Origin: Fodinicola acaciae
GTDB lineage: Bacteria; Actinomycetota; Actinomycetes; Mycobacteriales; HKI-0501
Reading direction: 5' to 3'
DNA length: 64,000 bases
NCBI RefSeq assembly: GCF_010993745.1
Contig: NZ_WOTN01000003.1
Location: 558,001 to 622,000, forward strand
Positions 18,557-26,211 of this stretch are shown here, one piece after another. Every line of letters starts with the position of its first letter. Positions within the stretch are counted from its first letter, which is position 1. A model generated the notes under the pieces. That model was given only the letters and a program-made list of their open reading frames with translations, searched no databases and was not told the origin of the DNA. The translations under genes were made by a program, and so were the position numbers.

Positions 18557-19003
18557 ATGGCACTTCCCGATCTCGACAGAGCGGTCGGCTGGTCGTTTGG
18601 CCTGGAGATCGACGGCATCCAGGTCAAGGAGATCCAGGAGATCAGCGGCCTGAAGATGGAGCAGGACGTCATCGAGCTCAAGCACAACGCATCGCAGGAC
18701 GGCAAGTACATCAACAAAAAGATGCCTGGCCGCCAGAAAGCCGGCGAGATCACCGTCACCCGCGGCCTGTCCGACGACAAGTCGTTCGAGCAGCTGGTGA
18801 AGGACGCCCGCCTGGGCAACATGCCGGCCGCCCGCAAGAACGGCGCGGTGCTGGTCTTCGACTACCAGGGCGCGCCGATCAAGCGCTACAAGCTCACCAA
18901 CATGTGGGCCAAGAGCCTGGAGATCGGTTCGCTGAAGGCCGGCGGCACCGACGTACTCACCGAGAAGCTCACGCTGACCTACGAAACGATGGAAGTGGAG
19001 TAG
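18557..19003 (+). CDS. CIS inner tube protein 1 (T4 gp19-like)
   Basis: 148 residues (MALPDLDRAVGWSFGLEIDG, MEQDVIELKHNASQDGKY, GEITVTRGLSDDKSFEQLV), the phage tail tube family (gp19/Hcp-like fold). It stacks as hexameric rings inside the sheath. AGGAGA lies nine bases upstream of the ATG. A second tube paralogue is at 22340; two tube types are usual, one often contacting the baseplate. Confidence 0.93.
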   Translation: MALPDLDRAVGWSFGLEIDGIQVKEIQEISGLKMEQDVIELKHNASQDGKYINKKMPGRQKAGEITVTRGLSDDKSFEQLVKDARLGNMPAARKNGAVLVFDYQGAPIKRYKLTNMWAKSLEIGSLKAGGTDVLTEKLTLTYETMEVE

Positions 19004-19007
19004 CGCG

Positions 19008-19484
19008 ATGCGCCGCACCATGGCCCTCCCGGACGCCGCCGGGCCGGTGGCGTCCGGGTCGCCGGAGGCCGCCGCACCAGCGGCGGCGCCACCGGCGGCC
19101 GCAGCCGAGCCGAAGCTGCGCACCGAGTTCGCCTTCGAGCTGCCACGTGGATACGTGGACGAGGACGGAAAGGTGCACAAGCACGGCGTGATGCGGCTGG
19201 CGACCGCACGGGACGAGCTGATCCCGCTGCGGGACGACCGGGTACGCGAGAACCCGGCCTTCCTGACCGTGGTGCTGCTGGCCAGGGTGATCGTGCGGCT
19301 CGGTGACATCACCGACGTACACGCCATGATCATGGAGGACCTGTTCGCCTCCGACCTGGCCTTCCTCCAGGACCTCTACCGCCGGATCAACAGCGAGGGC
19401 CACACCCGCGCCGCGGTGACCTGCCCGGAATGCGAGCACCGGTTCACCGTCGACGTGGCAGGTGGTCGCCTGGGGGAATCGTGA
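19008..19484 (+). CDS. Small CIS assembly protein with CPEC motif
   Basis: 158 residues. An Ala/Pro-rich N terminus (about 1-40) precedes a conserved core (LRTEFAFELPRGYVDEDGKV, VMRLATARDELIPLRDD, NPAFLTVVLLARVIVRLG) and a C-terminal CPECEHRF. It is found after the tube gene in actinomycete and cyanobacterial CIS loci and is often called phage tail assembly or T4 baseplate-type protein. The single Cys-x2-Cys pair plus His is only half of a usual zinc ribbon, so metal binding might need a partner. It overlaps the next gene by four bases. Confidence 0.8.
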   Translation: MRRTMALPDAAGPVASGSPEAAAPAAAPPAAAAEPKLRTEFAFELPRGYVDEDGKVHKHGVMRLATARDELIPLRDDRVRENPAFLTVVLLARVIVRLGDITDVHAMIMEDLFASDLAFLQDLYRRINSEGHTRAAVTCPECEHRFTVDVAGGRLGES

Positions 19485-19639
19485 CGTACGCGACCGACCG
19501 GCTGCACGAGGAGATCGCGTACGTCGCCTACCACTTCCACTGGTCGTGGGACGAAATCCTCGACCTGGAGCACGGCGACCGGCAGCGCTACGTGGCGGAG
19601 ATCGCCAGGATCAACACCAGGATGAGTGAGGAACGGTAA
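19481..19639 (+). CDS. DUF6760-like small CIS protein
   Basis: 52 residues starting from GTG (VTYATDRLHEEIAYVAYHFH). The core HWSWDEILDLEHGDRQRYV resembles the short conserved proteins annotated as DUF6760 or tail-assembly partners beside the CPEC protein. The start is set by GTGA overlap with the previous stop and by GGGGGA ten bases upstream. The pair resembles the overlapping tail-assembly chaperone genes of phages, though here each gene has its own start. Confidence 0.8.
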   Translation: MTYATDRLHEEIAYVAYHFHWSWDEILDLEHGDRQRYVAEIARINTRMSEER

Positions 19640-19644
19640 CACGC

Positions 19645-22326
19645 ATGTGGCCATGGTCGTCACGCGTCCAGCGGGCCGCTCGGGACACCCCGAGCGGCCC
19701 GGCGGTGCCGCCTGACAATACGATCCGCGCTCGCGGACCCGCCGACTGGCAGGCGTTGCCGCCGATCGTCCCGGCGATCCCGTACCCACCGCTGGTCAAC
19801 CCGGTGCAGCGCTTCACCGCCGGCCTCACCAGCTGGCAGAGCCCCAGCTATCTGGGGACGCTCGGACACAGCATCGACCCGGACGGCCCGTCCGGTGTCA
19901 TTCCGGCGACACCCGTCGCGCCGGCTCAGCGGCAGACCGCGCTGCCGACCGGCGGCTCGGACCTGCCGCTGGCCATCCCGCCGGCGCAGCACCAACCCCG
20001 CCGCGGCGGGGCTTTCACCGTGCTGCAAAGGCTTTTCGGCGGTGGTGACAGCACGCCACCAGACTCCTTAGCGCCTGTTGTCGCGCGTACGCCGGCGGAG
20101 CTGCCGGTGAGCGCTCCGGCGGCGGTGCAGCGCGCCGCCGACACCTCAGCACCGGCGGCCGTCGGCTCGTCGATCGTTGAGACACAAGCGAATACGCCGT
20201 CGTACGAGGCGCCGACTGAGGCGCCGACGGTTGGTGCCGCGACGCCCGTACCGGTGCTGGACCCGCCGTCCGCTCCGGTCGCCGAGCCCGTCACCCGTAC
20301 CAACCACACCGACCTGGTGCTCGCCGCTCCGGTGCAGCGCTCGACACCCCTGACGACCTCGACGTTCACGCCGCCGATCCGTACGCTCACGCCGTTGCCG
20401 GCCGACACACCGCCGGTCGTGCCCGTCTCACGGGCGGCCGCCGACACGCCGCTGCTGGGCATGCCGGAAGCCGTCACGGAGACCGACGACTCCGGCGACG
20501 CGCCGACGAGCCAGCTCGGCGAGCTGCCGACCGCGCAGCGCTCCACCGGGACTTCCGTCGCTGGCACCGAAACTTTGGCGTCCTCCCCGGTGTCCATTGT
20601 GGACAGTGCGGCGCCGACGCTCGGCCTCGACAGTGAGCCGGCGGACACCGCCGGGGCGCCGCAGCCGACCACCCCCAGCGGTCCCCCGCCGGCGATGCCG
20701 GTCGTGCCGGCCGTCCAGCGCGCGGTCGACACCGACCCGCCGCGACCCGGCCTGGGGACACCTTTTTTCGCTGGTACGCCCGCTCCGCACGTCCAGCGGT
20801 CGGCCGCGGCCACGCCGAGCGTGACCCCGCGACCGCGCCGGCTCGGCCTCGGCGCGCCGCTGAACCCGCCGAGCGACGGCAACAACGAACCGCCGCCGTC
20901 GTCGACGCTGCCGACGGTTTCGCGCGCCGCCGAGGACAACGCGCCGCTCATCCCGCCGGCCGTACAACGGCTGATCAGCGGCGATATCAACGAAACTCCA
21001 GCGATCACAGAGCCGACGCCGGAAGCACCAAGCGCCGAGACCCCAGACCCTCCGGCGACGGCTCCGGACGGGCCGGCGACTCCTGATTCGCCGGCCACCC
21101 CTGACCTGCCGGTCGCGCCGACGCTGAACGCCGGCCAGCTGGCCGAGCCGGCGCCGGTCACCGCGTCCCCGGCGCCGGTCCAGCGTGCGGCGGCCGGCGT
21201 CGACATGCCGGTCGCGCCGACGTTGAACGGCGGCCCGACGGCCGAGCCGACGCCGCTCGACGCAGCCACCGCACCGGTCCAGCGAGCGACGACCGGCGTC
21301 GGCACACCGGCACGCACGACCGCGTCCACAGTGGACAGTGCTGCCAGCGTTTCCCACGGCAGCAACGGATCCGACCCGTACGCTGGCCTGCCAGTCCTGC
21401 CCGTCGCGCAGACGTCGTCCGTCGACACACCGACGCGTACGCCCGGCGCGCCAGCAACCAGCGTCACGCCGACGACCAGCACACTCGGCACCCAACCGAT
21501 CGCCACCACCGACGCACCGACCGACACCGTCGAGACACCGGATTTTGGTGCGCCAGAAGCAATGCCGGTGGTCCAACTGATCGCCGACCGGTCCCCCATG
21601 CCGATCCTGCCGGCGGCCGCCACGACCGCGAGCGCCGGCGGCTCGGGACCGCACGCCGTGCCATCGACCAACACGTGGAGCACCGCCACGCCGCAGGTGT
21701 ACGTCGCCCGATCCGCAGCCACCACACCAAAAACCACGTACGCACCGACGCCGGGCATCGACGTGTACGCGCCGGTGCAGCGGGCCGTCGCCACCGACGC
21801 CCCAACAGGCGCGGCACCGAGCGCAACGCCAGAGACGACCTCAGCATTCGACATCGCCTTCGGCACGACGCCGGCCGCCAGCCCGACCGCCAACGGCCGC
21901 AGCGCCACTTTTGCCGAGACAGCACCGAAAGTCGACCTGCCGACCGCACCGCGCGCACAGCAGAGCGTGCAGCGTACGCCGACCGGTACGCCACGGCTTG
22001 GCGCCGGCAGCCGGCAGCTCGTCCTGCCGCCGACGCAACAACAACTCACCGCCGAAGCCGTGCAGCGGATGGCCGCGCCGATGATCGCCGTACAGACGGA
22101 GCCAATCACCGTGCAGGCGGTGGAGACCGGTGAGCCGGCTCCGGCCGCCGAGCCCGCACCGGCAGCCGCACCGGCCGACGCAGCCCATCCGGGTGCCACG
22201 CCAGCTGCCGCGCAGGCACCGGAGGAGCTGCTGAAAACGCTGTTCGACCCGCTGCTGCGCCGGATCAAGGCCGAGCTGCGCAACGACCGCGAGCGCCGCG
22301 GCCTGATCACCGACTACCGACGCTGA
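19645..22326 (+). CDS. Large QR-repeat, Pro/Ala/Thr-rich CIS protein
   Basis: 893 residues, mostly low-complexity and predicted disordered. A conserved N-terminal part (MWPWSSRVQRAARD, then PSYLGTLGHSIDPDGPSGV at about 70-88) and a conserved C-terminal helix (LFDPLLRRIKAELRNDRERR) flank the repeat region. About fifteen VQR/AQR/LQR tripeptides, often APVQRA, punctuate it. Members of this kind lie between the small assembly proteins and the second tube protein in actinomycete CIS loci and vary greatly in length. Roles as ruler (tape measure), tube lumen filler or cargo adaptor are possible; none is proven here. No capsid or toxin domain is visible. Confidence 0.75.
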   Translation: MWPWSSRVQRAARDTPSGPAVPPDNTIRARGPADWQALPPIVPAIPYPPLVNPVQRFTAGLTSWQSPSYLGTLGHSIDPDGPSGVIPATPVAPAQRQTALPTGGSDLPLAIPPAQHQPRRGGAFTVLQRLFGGGDSTPPDSLAPVVARTPAELPVSAPAAVQRAADTSAPAAVGSSIVETQANTPSYEAPTEAPTVGAATPVPVLDPPSAPVAEPVTRTNHTDLVLAAPVQRSTPLTTSTFTPPIRTLTPLPADTPPVVPVSRAAADTPLLGMPEAVTETDDSGDAPTSQLGELPTAQRSTGTSVAGTETLASSPVSIVDSAAPTLGLDSEPADTAGAPQPTTPSGPPPAMPVVPAVQRAVDTDPPRPGLGTPFFAGTPAPHVQRSAAATPSVTPRPRRLGLGAPLNPPSDGNNEPPPSSTLPTVSRAAEDNAPLIPPAVQRLISGDINETPAITEPTPEAPSAETPDPPATAPDGPATPDSPATPDLPVAPTLNAGQLAEPAPVTASPAPVQRAAAGVDMPVAPTLNGGPTAEPTPLDAATAPVQRATTGVGTPARTTASTVDSAASVSHGSNGSDPYAGLPVLPVAQTSSVDTPTRTPGAPATSVTPTTSTLGTQPIATTDAPTDTVETPDFGAPEAMPVVQLIADRSPMPILPAAATTASAGGSGPHAVPSTNTWSTATPQVYVARSAATTPKTTYAPTPGIDVYAPVQRAVATDAPTGAAPSATPETTSAFDIAFGTTPAASPTANGRSATFAETAPKVDLPTAPRAQQSVQRTPTGTPRLGAGSRQLVLPPTQQQLTAEAVQRMAAPMIAVQTEPITVQAVETGEPAPAAEPAPAAAPADAAHPGATPAAAQAPEELLKTLFDPLLRRIKAELRNDRERRGLITDYRR
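21109..21306 (+). repeat. Two-copy 99-base direct repeat within the QR-repeat gene
   Basis: The segment beginning CCGGTCGCGCCGACG at 21109 returns at 21208, a 99-base (33-codon) period. Each copy encodes PVAPTLN, then AEP, then APVQRA/APVQRAT. This indicates growth of the low-complexity region by in-frame duplication. Confidence 0.8.
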
Positions 22327-22339
22327 GGGAGACGAACAG

Positions 22340-22777
22340 ATGGCCGACGACAACGCGGACGCTCCGGTGGCGGTGTGTTTCTTCGTGAAGATCGACGACG
22401 CCAACCTCGGCTCCTTCGACAGCTGTGACGGCCTCGGCCTGGAGGTCGTGATGGAGACCCGCGAGGAAGGCGGTCAGAACGGCATGGTCTGGCAGCTGCC
22501 GACCCGGATCAAGTGGTCGAACGTCAAGCTGACCAGGCCGGTCAGCCCGGACACCCAGAAGGTGCTGCAGTACTTCTCCAAGTACGCGAGCGGTTTCAAG
22601 CGGCAGACCGCGGTGATCGAGGCCCGCACGCTGGACGGCAAGGCGGTCACCAAGTGGTCGTTGTCCGGCGTGCTGCCGGTCAAGTGGAGCGGGCCGCAGC
22701 TGGGCATGGACAGCAACAAGATCGCCATGGAGACCCTGGAGCTCTCGCACCAGGGCTTCCTCAACGCGGCCGGTTAA
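22340..22777 (+). CDS. CIS inner tube protein 2 (T4 gp19-like)
   Basis: 145 residues (PVAVCFFVKIDDANLGSFDS, LEVVMETREEGGQNG, SNVKLTRPVSPDTQKVLQYF). This is a second member of the tail tube family, diverged from the one at 18557. Its position next to the LysM and spike genes suggests it is the tube-initiator ring contacting the baseplate, as Pvc5/Afp5 do. GGGAG lies about nine bases upstream of the ATG. Confidence 0.92.
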   Translation: MADDNADAPVAVCFFVKIDDANLGSFDSCDGLGLEVVMETREEGGQNGMVWQLPTRIKWSNVKLTRPVSPDTQKVLQYFSKYASGFKRQTAVIEARTLDGKAVTKWSLSGVLPVKWSGPQLGMDSNKIAMETLELSHQGFLNAAG

Positions 22778-22789
22778 GGGGAAACACAG

Positions 22790-23572
22790 ATGTCGCAGGC
22801 AGTCACGTTCAACTCGCCGGGAAGCCCAGCCAAAGGCGGCTATGCCTCGTCCCCGCCGGCCAACCTGCAGCGCGCCACGCTGAAGGTGCTCGAGCCGCCG
22901 TCGGACGCCACCCAGACCAAGCCGGGCGGCCCGATCGACGAGATCAAGTTTCAGTTCAACCCCAAGGAACTGACGCTCACCAAGACCGCCAACTGGGGTC
23001 CGGTCGAGCAGCGCAACGCCAAGAAGGGCGGACCGACCCAGTTCAAGGGGGCCCAGCCGGGAAAGCTCACGCTGGAGATGTTCCTGGACGCCACCGAGAA
23101 GATGGACAGCTCGGTGGTCGACACCGTCGAGAAGCTCTTCCAGTGCTGCGTGCCGACCGACAAGAGCCAGTCCAAGAGCAAGGCCTCGCCGCCGTGGGTC
23201 CAGTTCCAGTGGGGCGGCATGCTCAGCTTCCCCGGCTGTATCAAGAGCGTCACGGCCAAATACACGCTGTTCGCCTCGAACGGTACGCCGATCCGCGCGG
23301 TGTGCACGATCAACCTGGAGGAGATCTCCGGCGAGGAGAAAGGCCAGAACCCGACCTCCGGCTCGCTGGCCGTACGCGACGTACACACCGCCGTCGAAGG
23401 CGACACGCTCGCCTCGATCGCCAACAGCGCGTGGGGAAACCCGGAGCTGTGGCGCGAGCTGGCCAAGGCCAACGACATCGACAACCCGATGCACCTGCCG
23501 CCGGGGACCCGGCTGCTGGTGCCGGCGCTGGAGGAGCTCGGCCTCGGCGAGGACGGCGGCGTCCGTGGCTAA
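22790..23572 (+). CDS. LysM-containing CIS baseplate protein (Pvc7/Afp7-like)
   Basis: 260 residues. The N-terminal domain (IDEIKFQFNPKELTLTKTAN, TLEMFLDATEKMD, WGGMLSFPGCIKSV) is followed by a LysM module at about 197-250 (TAVEGDTLASIANSAWGNPE, PGTRLLVP). In characterised CIS particles this protein joins the tube to the spike hub; the LysM here is structural rather than proof of peptidoglycan binding. Its stop overlaps the GTG of the spike gene. Confidence 0.9.
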   Translation: MSQAVTFNSPGSPAKGGYASSPPANLQRATLKVLEPPSDATQTKPGGPIDEIKFQFNPKELTLTKTANWGPVEQRNAKKGGPTQFKGAQPGKLTLEMFLDATEKMDSSVVDTVEKLFQCCVPTDKSQSKSKASPPWVQFQWGGMLSFPGCIKSVTAKYTLFASNGTPIRAVCTINLEEISGEEKGQNPTSGSLAVRDVHTAVEGDTLASIANSAWGNPELWRELAKANDIDNPMHLPPGTRLLVPALEELGLGEDGGVRG

Positions 23573-25397
23573 CGAGAGCTTCGCCAACACGCTGCTGGTC
23601 GAGATCAACTCCACCAAGTTGCCGGCAGACCTGGCCAACCTGCTCGTCTACGCGTACGTGGACGACAGCCGCAACCTGCCGGACATGTTCATGCTGCGGT
23701 TCAAGGACCCCGACCAGGTCGTCGTGCAGAAGGCCAACATCCAGATCGCCGCGCCGATCAAGCTCAAGGTGCAGACCGCCGACCCGGCCGGCCCGGAGGT
23801 GCTGCTGGACGGCGAGATCACCGCGGTGGAGCTCAACGCCGACAAGTCCGGCACGTACACCGAGATCCGCGGCTATGACAAGGCGCACCGGTTCACCCGC
23901 GGCCGGCGCGTCGCCGCGTACCCGAACATGACGATCTCCGACATCGTCCGCAAGGTCGCGCAGCGCGCGAAGATCCCGGCCGGGGACATCGACAACATCA
24001 AGGGCTTTGGCGGCGACCCGCAGGCCCAGCTGAGCCAGGACAACGTCAGCGACGCCGACTTCCTGCAGCGGCTCGCCGATCTGGTCGGAGCGCAGTTCGC
24101 GGTGGTCGACGGCAAGCTCAACTTCAAGCTGCCGGAGCCGCCCAAGGACGCGCCGTCGGCGACCGCCAAGGCCAGCAAGAACCCGCAGGTGCTGGAGCTG
24201 GGCCGCAACCTGATCGCGATACGCGCGACTGTCACCGCCGCCGAGCAGGTGCCGGAGGTCGAGTCGCGCGGCTGGGACCCCAAGCAGAAGAAGTTCGTCA
24301 GCCAGAAAGGCACGCCGAAGCCGTCCGGCATCGAGGTCGCCGGCCTGGATCCGGTCGGCATGGCCGGCAAGGTCGGCGCGCCGCCGCTGCTGGCCGCCAA
24401 CTCCGCCTGGCGTACGCAGGCGACCGTGCAGGCCAACGCCGACGCGCTGGCCGCGCAGTTCGGCACCGCGGCCGCGGAGCTGGAGGGCGTCGCGCAGGGC
24501 AACCCCAAGCTGCGGGCCGGCGAGGCGGTCAGCCTGGCCAACGTGGCGCAGATGTTCGCCGGCAAGTACACGCTGACCACGACCCGGCACCTGTTCAGCC
24601 CGGAGGCCGGCTACACGACCGCGTTCACCGTGTCGCACCGGCAGGACCGGTCGTTCTACGGCCTGACCTCCGGCTCGACCGACGCCAGCGCCACGGTCAG
24701 CGGCCCGGTGCCCGCGGTGGTGACCGACCTCAAGGACCCGGACAAGCTCGGCCGGGTCAAGGTGAAGTTCCCGTGGATGTCCGACGACTACAACAGCGGC
24801 TGGGCGCGGACCGTGCAGGCCACCGCCGGCAACACGTACGGCTCGGTGTTCCTGCCGGAGGTCGGCGACGAGGTGCTGGTGGACTTCGAGAACGGCGACT
24901 TCGACGCGCCGTACGTGCTCGGCGGCCTCTACAACGGCAAGGACGCGCCGCCGAAGCTGGCGGCCGAGCCGGTGGACAGCGCCGGCGGCAAGGTCAACGT
25001 CCGCGCGCTGGTGTCGCGTACGCACCACCGGCTGGAGCTGATCGACGACCCGCAGGTCGACGCGATCCTGCTGTCCACCGGCGACGACAAGCTGCTCATC
25101 AAGCTCGATCACAAAAACCAGAACATCGAGGTCACCAGCAGCAAGACGATCGCGATCAAGGCGCAGAGCGGCATCAAGATCGACTCCGGCACCGGAACGC
25201 TGGAGATGAAGGGCCAGAAGGTCACCATCAACTCCCAGACCGACTACCAGCTGGACGCCAACGCCGGCATCAAGATGAAGGCCAACGCGGCGGCCAGCCT
25301 GGAAGGCGCGACGGTCAAGGTGGCCGGGCAGGGCACGGCCGAGTTCTCCGCCGGCGCGATCAACACCATCAAAGGTGCCATGGTCAAGATCAACTGA
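23565..25397 (+). CDS. VgrG-like central spike protein (Pvc8/Afp8-like)
   Basis: 610 residues. The gp27/phage late-control-D hub (about 1-370) includes LNADKSGTYTEIRGYDKAHR. The gp5 OB-fold (about 385-465) carries DPDKLGRVKVKFPWM and FLPEVGDEVLVDFENGDFDA. The C-terminal repetitive beta-helix spike contains TIAIKAQSGIKIDSGTGTLE. It forms the puncturing needle base that receives the PAAR tip encoded next. Start is GTG 23565, overlapping the LysM gene by eight bases. No C-terminal effector domain is fused. Confidence 0.95.
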   Translation: MANESFANTLLVEINSTKLPADLANLLVYAYVDDSRNLPDMFMLRFKDPDQVVVQKANIQIAAPIKLKVQTADPAGPEVLLDGEITAVELNADKSGTYTEIRGYDKAHRFTRGRRVAAYPNMTISDIVRKVAQRAKIPAGDIDNIKGFGGDPQAQLSQDNVSDADFLQRLADLVGAQFAVVDGKLNFKLPEPPKDAPSATAKASKNPQVLELGRNLIAIRATVTAAEQVPEVESRGWDPKQKKFVSQKGTPKPSGIEVAGLDPVGMAGKVGAPPLLAANSAWRTQATVQANADALAAQFGTAAAELEGVAQGNPKLRAGEAVSLANVAQMFAGKYTLTTTRHLFSPEAGYTTAFTVSHRQDRSFYGLTSGSTDASATVSGPVPAVVTDLKDPDKLGRVKVKFPWMSDDYNSGWARTVQATAGNTYGSVFLPEVGDEVLVDFENGDFDAPYVLGGLYNGKDAPPKLAAEPVDSAGGKVNVRALVSRTHHRLELIDDPQVDAILLSTGDDKLLIKLDHKNQNIEVTSSKTIAIKAQSGIKIDSGTGTLEMKGQKVTINSQTDYQLDANAGIKMKANAAASLEGATVKVAGQGTAEFSAGAINTIKGAMVKIN

Positions 25398-25427
25398 GTA
25401 CGACTTTTTAAGAGGAGACAAGGAAAA

Positions 25428-25715
25428 ATGCCACCAGCCGCGCGTCTCGGCGACCTGACACCGCATCCCGGTGTGGTCGCCGGACCGTGCGTACCCACCG
25501 TGCTGATCGGCGGCCAGCCGGCCGCGGTCGCCGGCGGAGCGAGCCTGCACACCTGCTCGATGCCGCCGCCGGCCGGACCGCATCCGCCGTCGCCGTTCGC
25601 CCCGGGCTGCCCGACCGTGCTGATCGGCGGCTCGCCGGCCGCGCGCGTCGGCGACATGTCCGGCTGCGGTGCGCCGATCCTGCCACCCGGCTGCCCGACC
25701 GTGATGATCGGCTGA
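25428..25715 (+). CDS. PAAR-repeat spike tip protein (Pvc10-like)
   Basis: 95 residues with PAAR-type motifs (PPAARLGDLTPHPGVV, CVPTVLIGGQPAAV, CPTVLIGGSPAARVGD). Three CPTV(L/M)IG turns form a small cone that caps the VgrG trimer; the conserved Cys and His residues usually hold a metal ion. A strong AGAGGAG precedes the ATG. Confidence 0.93.
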   Translation: MPPAARLGDLTPHPGVVAGPCVPTVLIGGQPAAVAGGASLHTCSMPPPAGPHPPSPFAPGCPTVLIGGSPAARVGDMSGCGAPILPPGCPTVMIG

Positions 25716-25728
25716 GAGGCGTACGAGG

Positions 25729-26211
25729 ATGCGACACGAGTTCATCGGCTCCGGCTGGGCCTTCCCGGTGCGCACCGACGCCACCGGCTCGATCGCGCTG
25801 GTCAGCGGCGAGCGCGAGGTGGCCGAGAGCATCCGGCTGATCCTCGCCACCGTCCCCGGCGAGCGGCCGATGCGGCCGGCCTTCGGCTGCAACATCCACG
25901 ACCTGGTCTTCGCGCCGGCCGACGCCGCCACCGCCGGCCAGATCGCGTACGAGGTGCGGATCGCGCTGGACCGGTGGGAGCCGCGGATCGTGCTGGACGA
26001 CGTGATCATCAGCTTCGACCGCGTCGAGGACGGCATGTTGCTGATCGACATCCGCTATCGGCTGCGGGACACCAACGACCCGCGCAACCTGGTTTTCCCG
26101 TTCTACACGATCCCCGCCCATGAGGGACCGGACGGCATCTCCGCGGAGGACCGACCGGCCGAAATCGCCGCCGCCACCGACGCGGTCGCGCTCAGCAAGG
26201 GAGATGCCTGA
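25729..26211 (+). CDS. gp25-like baseplate wedge protein (Pvc9/Afp9-like)
   Basis: 160 residues (FIGSGWAFPVRTDATGSIAL, SIRLILATVPGERPMRPAFG), the gp25/lysozyme-like baseplate family, which nucleates sheath polymerisation. The motif GERxMxPxFGC is typical. Its TGA shares one base with the ATG of the next gene (TGATG). Confidence 0.93.
   Translation: MRHEFIGSGWAFPVRTDATGSIALVSGEREVAESIRLILATVPGERPMRPAFGCNIHDLVFAPADAATAGQIAYEVRIALDRWEPRIVLDDVIISFDRVEDGMLLIDIRYRLRDTNDPRNLVFPFYTIPAHEGPDGISAEDRPAEIAAATDAVALSKGDA

Noticed and set aside
19430-19484. Programmed frameshift joining the two small assembly genes
   Set aside because: The second gene has its own GTG start with a ribosome binding site and a GTGA overlap; no slippery heptamer is visible.
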